From the NCBI GenBank assembly GCA_039989855.1, contig JBDXGZ010000003.1, positions 85,989 to 149,988 of the forward strand: a DNA stretch of 64,000 nucleotides, written 5' to 3'. The notes under the pieces were generated by a model that made no database searches, was not told the origin of the DNA, and saw nothing but the letters and a program-made list of their open reading frames with translations. Shown here piece after piece: positions 52,111 through 60,727 of this stretch. A program made the position numbers and the translations under genes. This stretch comes from CALFVT01 sp039989855 (GTDB taxonomy: Bacteria; Pseudomonadota; Alphaproteobacteria; Caulobacterales; Maricaulaceae). Every line of letters starts with the position of its first letter. Positions within the stretch are counted from its first letter, which is position 1.

Positions 52111-53061
52111 ATGAGCATGTTTAAATATCATATCAAAAGCCCGTCATTCATGGTGGGCTTTTTTATGTTAGGTTTAGTTAGCTGCGATTCGACGGAGCAC
52201 TATGTAAAGGCTGAGGCTCCAGAGATTGTGCGTTGGTCTTTACCGACAGCAAACATAGTCGATGTTTTATCGATTGAGCCAAATGAGTGTTTGCCCGAGA
52301 TCCCGACAGACTCGCAAGTTTTAGGTCGCTTGGCTTTTCGTTCTCCGTTTCTTTTGGGCGGACAGGCCGCGCGACGGGGACTTACTTGTCAAGCGTGCCA
52401 CGGGCAGGGACAGGTCAATGAAAACTTCTTCGTTGTGGGCCTATCAGAGACTCCCGGTACAGCTGATGTAACCAGTTTTCATTTCAGTGACGTGCTTGGA
52501 GATGAGAGCTTTAATCCCGTTCCTATACCGTCTTTATCTGATGATGTTGAGGCTGTTGATTTTGATCCTGATAAAACGGATTTGGAAAAATTTGTTCTGC
52601 GTTTAATCACGAAAGAATTTACGGGTCCCGAACCCACCCCTGAAGTTCAAGCGGCTTTGATGTCTTATTTGCGGGGAGTGTCTGATGAGCATTGTACGGC
52701 GTCTCATATTGAGCATGAGGCCTTGCTCGCTCATCAATTAAAGTCTGTTCGGCAGAGTTACGGCGCTTTGATAGGCTCTAACTTAAATGTTGAAAGTTTT
52801 GACTTTATGGTGGCCGCGTTACGGGTAGAGTTAGGGCGACTGCATAACCGTTTCCCGAATCATTCTGGACTGCAAGAAAAACTTTCGACCATGAGCCAAT
52901 CTCTACGGGGCGTGAATATGGAAACGGGAGATATCAAGGCGCTCTATAGTGAATGGCCAGAGCTTGAGGCGGACCTAATGGCGGCCTATCCACGCTCTTT
53001 ATATCAGCCGCAAATCATTCAAGAGTGGGCTAATGCGCGGCGCGAGGCATCTACGCTGTAA
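52111..53061 (+). CDS. monohaem c-type lipoprotein
   Basis: A 316-residue protein with a lipoprotein signal (MLGLVSC, Cys25) and one haem c motif CQACH (93-97). A second motif ends in EHC (near 195) but is not CxxCH. The rest is helical and unlike any family I can name. It may be a periplasmic electron carrier. Its 5' end contains a terminator-like hairpin (52135-52164), suggesting that read-through from the TPR gene is limited. Confidence 0.72.
   Translation: MSMFKYHIKSPSFMVGFFMLGLVSCDSTEHYVKAEAPEIVRWSLPTANIVDVLSIEPNECLPEIPTDSQVLGRLAFRSPFLLGGQAARRGLTCQACHGQGQVNENFFVVGLSETPGTADVTSFHFSDVLGDESFNPVPIPSLSDDVEAVDFDPDKTDLEKFVLRLITKEFTGPEPTPEVQAALMSYLRGVSDEHCTASHIEHEALLAHQLKSVRQSYGALIGSNLNVESFDFMVAALRVELGRLHNRFPNHSGLQEKLSTMSQSLRGVNMETGDIKALYSEWPELEADLMAAYPRSLYQPQIIQEWANARREASTL
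52135..52164 (+). terminator. terminator-like hairpin inside the 5' end of the haem lipoprotein gene
   Basis: Stem AAAAGCCC (52135-52142) and GGGCTTTT (52155-52162) with a 12-base loop and six T. By sequence it is a good intrinsic terminator for the TPR transcript, yet it lies within the signal-peptide codons of the next gene. Confidence 0.55.
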
Positions 53062-53075
53062 ACGGGTGTTTTCAA

Positions 53076-53477
53076 TTAAATGAAATAGATACCAAAATAG
53101 GTAAAGCCCGTTCCTAACATAAATAAGCTAACAGCGAATATCCAAAGCCTCCAGCTTAGGCGGCGGAGCCTTTGGCAGGCTTTGGCCTGAGCGGGATCTG
53201 TTGGGCAGGGGAGGTTACGGGCGCGCCATTGCAGCCATCCCGAAAGCGCTAAAATTATTCCAGCTCCAGAAAAGACCCATGTTTTATTTTTACCGAACCA
53301 TGTGATGGCCGGAACCGTCTCAATTAATCCTGCCATAACGGCCCCTAGCCCAACACTGACAAGTAAGGCGGGTAAGACGCAACAAATTAATGTTGAGGTC
53401 GAGGCGAATAAGGACAGTGTCGCAGGCCAGAGGCTCACGGGTTTCACATCCCCTAATGCGTCGTCATTTGGAGCCAT
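53076..53477 (-). CDS. MerT-like metal-transport membrane protein
   Basis: A 133-residue inner-membrane protein with three helices. The vicinal Cys32-Cys33 in the first helix (LICCVLPALLVSVGLGAV) and Cys91/Cys101 in the loop (CPTDPAQAKAC) match MerT-type carriers of soft metal ions. MerT receives mercury from MerP; here the partner is an exported HMA protein encoded just upstream. It overlaps that gene by one base. The metal could be copper rather than mercury, given the CsoR regulator. Confidence 0.75.
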   Translation of the reverse strand: MAPNDDALGDVKPVSLWPATLSLFASTSTLICCVLPALLVSVGLGAVMAGLIETVPAITWFGKNKTWVFSGAGIILALSGWLQWRARNLPCPTDPAQAKACQRLRRLSWRLWIFAVSLFMLGTGFTYFGIYFI

Positions 53478-53827
53478 CAGAGCTGTGACACCACGCGGTT
53501 AATCTCAACCAGAGCATAGCCTGATTTGCGAACGAGTTTTTTTATGCGCTCATCATCCAGAGAATGGCCTTGCTGCATTGTGACGATAATGGCTTGTGCA
53601 TCAAGGTCTACAGCAACATCTTCGACGCCCTCTTCTTTGCTAAAAACTTTGATAACCGCTTGAGCGCAAAAATCACAAACCATACCGTTGACTTTCGCCG
53701 TCATGATTTCTGTTTTATGTTCCGCAGATGCAACCGCTGGCGGCGTTGTTTGTGCATTGGCAATTAAGGGAGGCGTAAAGCTCCCGGCGAGTAAAAGTGT
53801 AAAAAGATATTTGATAGACATAATCAT
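53477..53827 (-). CDS. exported HMA-domain metallochaperone (MerP-like)
   Basis: A 116-residue protein with a signal peptide (about 1-25) and one heavy-metal-associated domain. The metal site is GMVCDFC (Cys51, Cys54) on the usual first loop, and the fold follows (VEDVAVDLDAQAIIVTM, IKKLVRKSGYALVEI). It would bind a soft metal in the periplasm and hand it to the MerT-like carrier. Confidence 0.82.
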   Translation of the reverse strand: MIMSIKYLFTLLLAGSFTPPLIANAQTTPPAVASAEHKTEIMTAKVNGMVCDFCAQAVIKVFSKEEGVEDVAVDLDAQAIIVTMQQGHSLDDERIKKLVRKSGYALVEINRVVSQL

Positions 53828-53832
53828 CCTTT

Positions 53833-54477
53833 CTAAAATCGTCGTGTGTAATTTGCCAGAAACCGATCCCGCGCGGGTGTATATCCAAGTTCAAATAGGT
53901 GAACATCTTTGAAAAAGCGAATTAAAGGCGTGGCCGTCACGGCTGTTTCATTTTCTGGTATATTATCAAGTTGAATCATAAACCACGTGTGAAGATCGCC
54001 GAACCCACCTACATAGGGAGCAAAGCCGAGGCGCGCATTTTGTCGAAAGTTTTGATCAAAGCTAAGGTCATCGGCGCGCGCGCTATAGCTGACGAACCAA
54101 CGCCGCGTTTCCCAGTCGGCTGTGAGGCCAACAAAGCCAGCGAGGTCAGTGTCGGTTTGATCAAAATTCTCTGCGACTCCAGCTCCAAGGTTTAAATATA
54201 TATTTGCTTGAGAGCCAGGCCCGTTCCAGCGTTTTAAAAGCCGCGTATATTGCGCCCCATAAAATCGACTATCTGTTGCCCAATTTTGTTCACCGTAAAA
54301 GCCGAGCGCATCTTTTGCTGTGAAGGAATAATGTAAATTAGCGCTAGAGAAATTAGCATTATTGTTTTGAATAATTGTCCATCCCCCTGGATAAGAGACA
54401 GGCCGTGCCGCAGCGGGTAAAGCCCACAGGCACATTAGAGGACATATCAGGAGGGATATGACCGCGCTGCGGATCAC
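53833..54477 (-). CDS. probable outer-membrane beta-barrel protein of the csoR operon
   Basis: A 214-residue protein with a signal peptide (cleavage near AAA-RPV). Its body alternates short aromatic-rich strands (SSANLHYSFTAKDALGFYGE, ANIYLNLGAGVAENF, RRWFVSYSARADDLSF) and ends in Phe (LANYTRRF), as small outer-membrane barrels do. The family is not known to me. It overlaps csoR by four bases and precedes the HMA gene, so it may let the metal through or sense it at the surface. Confidence 0.65.
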   Translation of the reverse strand: MIRSAVISLLICPLMCLWALPAAARPVSYPGGWTIIQNNNANFSSANLHYSFTAKDALGFYGEQNWATDSRFYGAQYTRLLKRWNGPGSQANIYLNLGAGVAENFDQTDTDLAGFVGLTADWETRRWFVSYSARADDLSFDQNFRQNARLGFAPYVGGFGDLHTWFMIQLDNIPENETAVTATPLIRFFKDVHLFELGYTPARDRFLANYTRRF

Positions 54478-54749
54478 TTTTTTTGCTTCGTTAAGATGGC
54501 GACCAGTTCTTCAACTTTATCGCGCCGTTCAGATACATCGTCACTATTCAGAGCTGTCTCGACACAGCTGCCGAGGTGATCATCAAGAATAACGGTCTCT
54601 AAGCTCGATAGGGCTGATTTCACAGCTTGAACCTGCCGCAAGATATCAATGCAATATTTATCAGACTCGACCATTCGGGCAATGCCGCGAACTTGTCCCT
54701 CTATACGCGATAGTCGCTTTATTGATTTGTCTTTTGCAATGTCTCGCAT
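54474..54749 (-). CDS. csoR: CsoR/RcnR family metal-sensing repressor
   Basis: A 91-residue helical-bundle repressor (IKRLSRIEGQVRGIARMVE, residues 10-28). The metal ligands of CsoR are in place: Cys33, His58 and Cys62 (YCIDIL and DDHLGSC). This Cys-His-Cys pattern is that of copper(I) sensors, which let go of DNA when copper binds. A palindrome with GG/CC-containing arms begins 2 bases upstream of the start codon. It is the first gene of the four-gene operon. Confidence 0.88.
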   Translation of the reverse strand: MRDIAKDKSIKRLSRIEGQVRGIARMVESDKYCIDILRQVQAVKSALSSLETVILDDHLGSCVETALNSDDVSERRDKVEELVAILTKQKK

Positions 54750-54751
54750 AC

Positions 54752-54774
54752 TATATACCTCTATGGGGTATATA
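54752..54774 (-). promoter_or_regulatory. palindromic CsoR-type operator
   Basis: Perfect inverted repeat with 8-bp arms TATATACC (54752-54759) and GGTATATA (54767-54774) around a 7-base centre. CsoR operators are pseudo-palindromes with TA..CC/GG..TA arms. It ends 2 bases before the csoR start, so bound repressor would block the operon. Confidence 0.7.
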
Positions 54775-54841
54775 ATGTATACGTAGCTATTTTAAGTCAA
54801 GAGTTCTGTAAACCCAAATATAAGCGGTTGTTATGGCTTGT

Positions 54842-55147
54842 TCAGCAATTACTTTGACGCGCGTTAAAGGCGGCTAATTGCTCTGGCGTGGCTTTGGGTT
54901 GATGATGGGCTTTCCATTCATCATAGCTCATGCCGTAAACGCGCTGACGGGCCTCGTCTAAATCAACCTCAAGTCCCGCGTTATTTGCAGCGGTTTTGTA
55001 CCATTTTGAGAGGCAGTTTCGGCAAAAATCTGCGAGGATCATGAGGTCAATATTTTGAACGTCCTTATTATCATCGAGATGTTTTAGCAGACGGCGAAAG
55101 GTCGCGGCGTCGAGCGCGTCTTTTTCGCTTTGGGTCAAATCGGTCAT
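54842..55147 (-). CDS. DUF1244 family protein
   Basis: A 101-residue DUF1244 protein (FRRLLKHLDDNKDVQNIDLM, ADFCRNCLSKWY, GMSYDEWKAHHQ). Its function is not known. It overlaps the upstream Trm112 gene by four bases and is the last gene of a housekeeping operon. Confidence 0.88.
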   Translation of the reverse strand: MTDLTQSEKDALDAATFRRLLKHLDDNKDVQNIDLMILADFCRNCLSKWYKTAANNAGLEVDLDEARQRVYGMSYDEWKAHHQPKATPEQLAAFNARQSNC

Positions 55148-55344
55148 TTTGCATCTCTCAAATTGCGCGCTTCTTCGATCAACATAATAGGAACTCCGCC
55201 GCGGATAGGATAAGCAAGCTTAGCCTTTTTTGAAATCAACTCTCCCGCCTCTTTATCATGGGTCAACGGCCCGCGCGTTTTGGGGCAAATGAGTTGCTGT
55301 AATAATTTGGGATCTAAGGTCATGATGTGATCTGTATGGCTCAT
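55144..55344 (-). CDS. Trm112 family protein
   Basis: A 66-residue protein with the Trm112/YcaR fold (LLQQLICPKTRGPLTHDK, LAYPIRGGVPIMLIEEAR). In other organisms Trm112 stabilises RNA and protein methyltransferases. Only one Cys is in the usual position, so it is a zinc-free form. An alternate start at MTLDP would remove seven residues. Confidence 0.85.
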   Translation of the reverse strand: MSHTDHIMTLDPKLLQQLICPKTRGPLTHDKEAGELISKKAKLAYPIRGGVPIMLIEEARNLRDAK

Positions 55345-55352
55345 TATTAAAC

Positions 55353-56021
55353 TTATTGAAGAGGGTTATCCAGATTATCACTGGCAGAATATAATGTCAT
55401 CAAGCCAGTGAGGAGACGCCGTCGCTCATCATGGGTGTGGGCTTCGAGGAGGGATTGCTTGTCTTGGGGATTTAACGGACTAATCATTGTCGCTTGGTCA
55501 ATCAGGCGATTGAGGGGGATATCCGCCAGGGCGTCCCAATCGACGTCAACACGTAAATGTTTGGCAAAAGCTTTCATCGCAACGGTCAAGGCGGCGCGCT
55601 CACTGCCGCCCTTATCGGATAAAGATTCGGGTAAATTTGCATCCATGTGTGCGTCAATATCATCTGCAAATTTGGTGAAATCGAGTTTTGCTATGCGGTA
55701 GGGGGTTTGCGTTTCGACTTCACCGATAAAGTTAAACCGTTTTAATCCTCGAAGGACAATGAGATAACGCCCATCATCAGTCTCGGAGAATTGAGTGATA
55801 CGCCCCAAGCTCCCCACAGGAGCCAGATGCTGATCAATATTTTGTATCATAGCAATGAGACGGTCGCCTTTGAGGGCGTCATCAAACATGTTGAGATATC
55901 GCGGCTCGAAGACATTGAGCGGCAAGTCACATCCCGGCAACAAAATAGCTCCGTTAAGCGGAAACATGGCATTCTGCTTGGGGCTAGTTCGCCGCGCTAG
56001 GGATTTATAATGGGCGCTCAT
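55353..56021 (-). CDS. LON peptidase substrate-binding domain protein
   Basis: A 222-residue protein with the N-terminal LON domain only (FPLNGAILLPGCDLPLNVFEPRY, LAPVGSLGRITQF, GLKRFNFIGEV) and no ATPase or protease part. Such standalone proteins are common next to thioredoxin-like genes in Alphaproteobacteria. Their role is not settled. It is 8 bases upstream of the Trm112 gene. Confidence 0.86.
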   Translation of the reverse strand: MSAHYKSLARRTSPKQNAMFPLNGAILLPGCDLPLNVFEPRYLNMFDDALKGDRLIAMIQNIDQHLAPVGSLGRITQFSETDDGRYLIVLRGLKRFNFIGEVETQTPYRIAKLDFTKFADDIDAHMDANLPESLSDKGGSERAALTVAMKAFAKHLRVDVDWDALADIPLNRLIDQATMISPLNPQDKQSLLEAHTHDERRRLLTGLMTLYSASDNLDNPLQ

Positions 56022-56033
56022 ATGTGGACGAAT

Positions 56034-56942
56034 TTACGCATAGAGAATTGAGGAGAGCCGCCGCCGACCCGCAATTGTGACGTCACTTTCATTTCCTTCT
56101 GCTTGGAAAATGGTCAAGAGGAAGTGCCGAGCGGCTTCGTCATTATGGGCGCGGTTTTTACCGATAGAATAAAGCAAATGATCGATAGCGTCTCCGTTTC
56201 TGCCTAATCCTGCAAAGGCCTTGGCGAGCTCTAAGCGCGCATCCAAATCATCAGGGTTTGCGGCAACCTTAGCCTGTAGCTCTGATGTTTCGTCAGGGGC
56301 TTCAGGTTCGGGCCGTAAATTCAGCATAGCGGCGATAGCGGTAATGTCGGGATGCCCAACGAGGCTTTCAGGGACTTGCGCCATCATTTGCACAGCCGCC
56401 TCATTATCCCCGCTTTCTATGTAAAGACGCGCGAGACCTGCAATCGCTTCGGGGTTTTCAGGGTCAAGTTTAAGGGCGGCGGCAAAGTCTTGCGCGGCTC
56501 CGCCGGGGTCGCCTGCTGTGAGGCTGTCTTTGGCGCGCGCCACCATTGCAGCAGAATCTTCAGAGGCCGAACGCTCACCCGACAGGCGGGCGACAAATTT
56601 CTCAAGTTCGCTTTCTGGCTGACCGCCCATAAATCCGTCCACAGGCTTCCCGTCTTTGAAGGCAAAAACAGCAGGAATAGAGCGAACACCTAATTGTCCC
56701 GCAACACCGGGGTTGTCATCAATATTAACCTTAACAAGTTTAACCTTACCTTTTGCACCCGTCACGACCCGCTCCAGAGCCGGAATAAGCTGCTTACAAG
56801 GGCCACACCACGGCGCCCAGAAATCAACAATGACAGGTAAGTCATTGGACGGCGTTATTACATCGGCGACAAAGGTTTGATCAGAGCCATTGACAATAAA
56901 ACTATCAGGAGCAGGGGTGGGAACAGCAGCAGTCTCGGTCAT
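56034..56942 (-). CDS. thioredoxin-TPR chaperone (CnoX/YbbN-like)
   Basis: A 302-residue protein with an N-terminal thioredoxin domain (VDFWAPWCGPCKQL, motif CGPC) and C-terminal TPR-type repeats (about 125-300; NPEAIAGLARLYIESGDNEAAV, LELAKAFAGLGRNGDAIDHLL). E. coli CnoX lacks CGPC activity, whereas many alphaproteobacterial forms, like this one, keep it. It guards folding proteins under oxidative stress with GroEL/DnaK. Confidence 0.88.
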   Translation of the reverse strand: MTETAAVPTPAPDSFIVNGSDQTFVADVITPSNDLPVIVDFWAPWCGPCKQLIPALERVVTGAKGKVKLVKVNIDDNPGVAGQLGVRSIPAVFAFKDGKPVDGFMGGQPESELEKFVARLSGERSASEDSAAMVARAKDSLTAGDPGGAAQDFAAALKLDPENPEAIAGLARLYIESGDNEAAVQMMAQVPESLVGHPDITAIAAMLNLRPEPEAPDETSELQAKVAANPDDLDARLELAKAFAGLGRNGDAIDHLLYSIGKNRAHNDEAARHFLLTIFQAEGNESDVTIAGRRRLSSILYA

Positions 56943-57024
56943 GAATTATAGTCCTTTTGATTTGTTTATAATGTGGGTGCTTTTTATGTCGGGTCAAGGG
57001 GGTTGACCTCACATGGCTGTGAAC

Positions 57025-57543
57025 TCACGTTTGTATCTTAGGTAAATCTATATCACTGAAATCAACAATTATGGGCTCACGCCCCATATGGCGGATAAAG
57101 CGTAGCATATCATCCTTTGAAATACCCGTCGTTGCTGTATTTTTGAGAGGATGAAAGTTTAGGCGATTTTCTTTTATTAAAGCGGCGTCTAATATCAGTG
57201 TCACCTGATAGCTCGGGTCATTAATGATAGAGAAAAGCGTCACCGAACCGGGCCGCACGCCCAGATGTTCATATAGCGCCTCTTCTTTGCCAAAGGATAG
57301 GCGCTTACAGTCCAATATAGGGTGAAGGCGATTGATGCGAATTTGCGTTGTCGCGATGGCGCATATCAAGAAATAGCGATTCTTTTTATCTTTAAGGAAG
57401 AGATTTTTTGTCGAGCCACCGGGCATAGCCGCTTTGATATCTGCCCCGTCAGCAACGGTGAAAATGGGCGGGTGCTCCACCGTGTCATAGTCAATGTTAC
57501 AGTCCCGAAAGATGTCATATAATTCATTGCGTGTCGCTGGCAT
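57025..57543 (-). CDS. ProX/YbaK-type tRNA deacylase (PrdX-like)
   Basis: A 172-residue protein with the YbaK/prolyl-tRNA-editing fold (HPPIFTVADG, KNLFLKDKKNRYFLI, LSFGKEEALYEHLGVRPGSVT). It should hydrolyse mischarged aminoacyl-tRNA, often Ala-tRNA(Pro). I start at ATG 57541-57543 (MPATRNELYD), with a GGGAGA box upstream on the minus strand; the longer frame has no family match. Confidence 0.85.
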   Translation of the reverse strand: MPATRNELYDIFRDCNIDYDTVEHPPIFTVADGADIKAAMPGGSTKNLFLKDKKNRYFLICAIATTQIRINRLHPILDCKRLSFGKEEALYEHLGVRPGSVTLFSIINDPSYQVTLILDAALIKENRLNFHPLKNTATTGISKDDMLRFIRHMGREPIIVDFSDIDLPKIQT

Positions 57544-57644
57544 GAGCTCTCCCGTGCTTATACATGCCTCATTGATTTGGCATAGTTTGATTTTTTTTAA
57601 CAGCAAGACTTTTCATGCGGGTTATTTTCCTGCAAACAACTATC

Positions 57645-58424
57645 ATGACTGATAAAAAGACTGACTTATTTCTCGACGCTTATAAGGTTCAAAACCCTGC
57701 GCCAGAGCTACTCCCCGCCCGTTCAAACCGTCAGTGGATGGACGATACGCCGGGGCGCGTTCCTTACCGGTGCCTACCGATGACAATGGCTAATGCCACA
57801 GGGTGGGAGATTCTTTGCCCCTTTACGGTTGACCTTGAATGGAACGGCGGGCCCGCGAAGGAAGATATTAAAGTAACCTCACCTGAGGTTAAAACTACGC
57901 TGGATCATTTCGCGACGAGCCATTTTCAAAATGGCATTATTACCTTTCACACAGGCTACCTGTTTCGCACGCCGCCCGGATGGGCCGTGTGGGCCATGGG
58001 TCCGCCTAATTGGCCAAAAGATGGGGTCTATCCCTTATCGGGACTCGTAGAGACGGACTGGCTACCCTTTGGATTTACGATGAATTGGCAACTGACCCGC
58101 CCGGGTAAAGTTCGCTTTGAAAAAGGGGAACCCTTTTGCTTTGTTACCTTATCTGAACATCGCCGTATGGATGCGGTCGTACCGAAAATTCGCCTACTCT
58201 CATCAGATCCGCAGCTTGAACGCGATCATAAAGGCTGGTCAGAGAGCCGCGGGGACTTTGTTAAAAAGCTTGAAGAGCGTGACCCTGATACAGTCGCTAA
58301 GGGCTGGCAGCGCCATTATATGCGCGGCGAAACGGTGAGCGGTAAAGAACGTGAAGCCGATCATGATACGAAGCGTCGCTTGCAAAAACCCGTTGATATG
58401 ACAGGCTCTGCCATGTTTAAATAG
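57645..58424 (+). CDS. DUF6065 family protein
   Basis: A 259-residue protein of the DUF6065 type (PYRCLPMTMANATGWEILCP, HTGYLFRTPPGWAVWAMGPPN, WLPFGFTMNWQLTRPGKVRFEKGE). Its function is not known. I start at ATG 57645 (MTDKKTDLF). It is the last gene before the tRNA-Gly site at the island boundary. Confidence 0.75.
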   Translation: MTDKKTDLFLDAYKVQNPAPELLPARSNRQWMDDTPGRVPYRCLPMTMANATGWEILCPFTVDLEWNGGPAKEDIKVTSPEVKTTLDHFATSHFQNGIITFHTGYLFRTPPGWAVWAMGPPNWPKDGVYPLSGLVETDWLPFGFTMNWQLTRPGKVRFEKGEPFCFVTLSEHRRMDAVVPKIRLLSSDPQLERDHKGWSESRGDFVKKLEERDPDTVAKGWQRHYMRGETVSGKEREADHDTKRRLQKPVDMTGSAMFK

Positions 58425-58618
58425 CCATGGTAGCTTGGGGGGAGGAGCTCAGGGGAGGCTTGAATGCGAAGCTTTAGCGAGCCTTGGGCAATTTCTTTAA
58501 ATTTGTGCTGATTTTTTTTTAAAGAGGGCTTGATCTTGGATCTGTTCTGGGTCATATAGCGCGCCTTCGACCAAGGTATTACTTCTTTGAAGCATTGCCT
58601 TTATATACGTCTTTTTGA

Positions 58619-58693
58619 GCGGGCGTAGCTCAGTGGTAGAGCACAACCTTGCCAAGGTTGGGGTCGTGAATTCGAATTTCATCGCCCGCTCCA
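58619..58693 (+). tRNA. tRNA-Gly (GCC), integration site of the island
   Basis: A 75-nt tRNA with encoded CCA. The acceptor GCGGGCG pairs with CGCCCGC, the anticodon loop reads CTTGCCAAG (GCC, glycine), the D-arm has GTAGCTCAGTGGTAGAGC and the T-loop TTCGAATTTC. It directly precedes a tyrosine recombinase gene, the classical position of an integrated element. Confidence 0.97.
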
Positions 58694-58774
58694 TTTTCTT
58701 CTAAGTTATTGTTTTTATTATAAGTGCCTGAAAACACTTAGGTTTTGCTACAATTACCTGCTACAGTAACATGT

Positions 58775-60493
58775 ATGGAGAAGAACGTGGCAAAGATGCA
58801 TAAATACCTCAAATTGAGGGGTAAAACCTATGTGATACGGGTGCCCGTGCCTAAAAAGCTTCAGGGAGTTATTGGCAAACCAGAAATCACGCGCTCATTA
58901 AGTACACGGGACTTCGATCAAGCAAACAAACTTTATCCTGAGAAACTGGGGGCGATTCTGAAGTTGTTTGAGATTGCGCGTGGGAAGTTGGACAATGAAA
59001 GTCCTGCCCTGCTCATAGGGTTTAATGTTTTCGGGGTTGTAAATGAGTGGTTTCATAAACAACATGCAACAATAACAGCGACGACTAAAGCTAGGTTCTC
59101 TGACGAAGCGCAATTACAAGAATATAAGCTTGGATTGAAATATGACCTGACCGAGTTGTTTTCAAAGAATACGGAAAGGCGGTTTCATGCCGTTCAATCT
59201 ACCGCAAACCAGCTATTGCTTGATATGGGCTACGTGAGCCGTAAAAATAAAAAAATCGCCAATGTTGATTTTAACGACCCAAAATACGAACAGCTTTTAG
59301 AGCTACTGATTACAGCTCAAATAGAGCTCTATGAATATGAATTAAGGCGGTTAGGTGATGGTATCGCCTGCACTCCTAATGGCCGAGTGTTTTGGCAAGA
59401 GATGACAAACTTCGGTTCGGCGTTGAAATCAAGAACACCGCTTTCAAAACTTATCGATGATTATATGTCCAGCAAAGGTAGTCACACTAAGGCTAAAACG
59501 ATTGGTGATAAATATGCTGCATTTAAGTATTTAACTGAATCGGTAGGTGAGGACTTTTCCGTTGAGAATTTAACACGGGATCATTTTGTTCAAATTAGGA
59601 AGATTTTAGAAGCTTTTCCAAAGAACGCGACAAGGCAGAAAGTACTGAAAGGGATGTCTCTCTCCGAGGTGTCTGCGTATGCCACAGCTCAAAATATGGA
59701 ATTTATGAGCAAGCAGAATGCTAACAAAATTATCATGCGGCTGAAGAGTCTTATGGAGTTTGCGGTTTCGACGGCAATTATTGCACACAATCCATGTAAA
59801 GAAATTAAATTTCATATTAGCGCGGCGGAAAAAGAAGCCTCCGCTAGAGAGCCTTACACTTATGAACAATTGCAAAAACTTTTTACTTCTGAGGCCTTTG
59901 ACAAATCATACCCAAAAGGTCCGGCAATGTTTTGGGTCCCGCTATTAGCGCTTTTACATGGGTTTCGAATGGAAGAAATTCTCCTTCTCACGCTAAAAGA
60001 AGTAAAATGCGATAAAACCCTTGGGGTTTGGTATTTTGACCTTACGGGATTTACAACCGATGAGGTAAAAAATGCCAATGCAATACGGCGGGTGCCTTTT
60101 AATCCTCTTTTGAAGAACTTGGGGTTTCATGACTACCTCTCTGTCTGCAAAAATAATAAAATGGGTCGTCTTTTTCCTAAATTGAAACGGGCAACAGGTT
60201 CGGATCCAACGTATCGCAAACTATTCTCGCCAAAGTTTTCAAGATATAGCAAAGCCGTTGGTGTGCATACCAAACGCACGGTTTTCCATTCTTTTCGTAG
60301 GAACTTTTCTATTGCCTGCTCTGATGTAGAAATTCCTAATGACTATGAGAATGCACTGTCGGGCTGGACATTGGTTGGCGGGCAAGGGGGGACGTATAAA
60401 AAGCCAAAAGACTTATCTTTAGAGAAGCTAGCCGAGATGATGTCTAGAATTGAATATCCGAAATTGGATTTGTCACACCTCTACAACGATTAA
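58775..60493 (+). CDS. tyrosine recombinase/integrase of a tRNA-linked island
   Basis: About 572 residues. The N-terminal region (MHKYLKLRGKTYVIRVPVPKKLQG) is a SAM-like/DUF6538-type arm. A core-binding domain lies at about 240-360 and the catalytic domain at about 380-560. The catalytic set includes HGFRMEEILLLTL (Arg), HSFRRNF (His-x-x-Arg) and a Tyr in GGTYKKP. The start may be 58775, GTG 58787 or ATG 58796. It lies 81 bases after the tRNA-Gly gene, with the same orientation. Confidence 0.9.
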   Translation: MEKNVAKMHKYLKLRGKTYVIRVPVPKKLQGVIGKPEITRSLSTRDFDQANKLYPEKLGAILKLFEIARGKLDNESPALLIGFNVFGVVNEWFHKQHATITATTKARFSDEAQLQEYKLGLKYDLTELFSKNTERRFHAVQSTANQLLLDMGYVSRKNKKIANVDFNDPKYEQLLELLITAQIELYEYELRRLGDGIACTPNGRVFWQEMTNFGSALKSRTPLSKLIDDYMSSKGSHTKAKTIGDKYAAFKYLTESVGEDFSVENLTRDHFVQIRKILEAFPKNATRQKVLKGMSLSEVSAYATAQNMEFMSKQNANKIIMRLKSLMEFAVSTAIIAHNPCKEIKFHISAAEKEASAREPYTYEQLQKLFTSEAFDKSYPKGPAMFWVPLLALLHGFRMEEILLLTLKEVKCDKTLGVWYFDLTGFTTDEVKNANAIRRVPFNPLLKNLGFHDYLSVCKNNKMGRLFPKLKRATGSDPTYRKLFSPKFSRYSKAVGVHTKRTVFHSFRRNFSIACSDVEIPNDYENALSGWTLVGGQGGTYKKPKDLSLEKLAEMMSRIEYPKLDLSHLYND

Positions 60494-60532
60494 TTTCCGC
60501 CTTTAAGTTATAGATTTAATATAAAACCGTAT

Positions 60533-60546
60533 TGCAATTGATTGCA
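60533..60546. promoter_or_regulatory. palindromic operator copy 1 of the XRE regulator
   Basis: Perfect 14-bp palindrome TGCAATTGATTGCA downstream of the integrase. It is the exact reverse complement of the 14-mer at 61154-61167. It may be bound by the XRE protein encoded between the two copies. Confidence 0.5.
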
Positions 60547-60727
60547 CGCAGCACACGTTAACTTCACCGCCTTTCACGCAGTAAAACCCAGTAGAAATCC
60601 CAATAGGTTTAACTCCCCTCGAAATTCTGGCTGTGCTGGACTTACCAAATTGAATTCAAAGAGAAATTTACAAGCCATGGCGGGGAAAACACTCCCAATG
60701 AATTTTAGAGGTATTTGTGGTTATAAC

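Noticed and set aside
57025..57606. Longer start of the ProX-type protein
   Set aside because: The extra 21 residues do not belong to the family, and a better GGGAGA box lies before the inner ATG.
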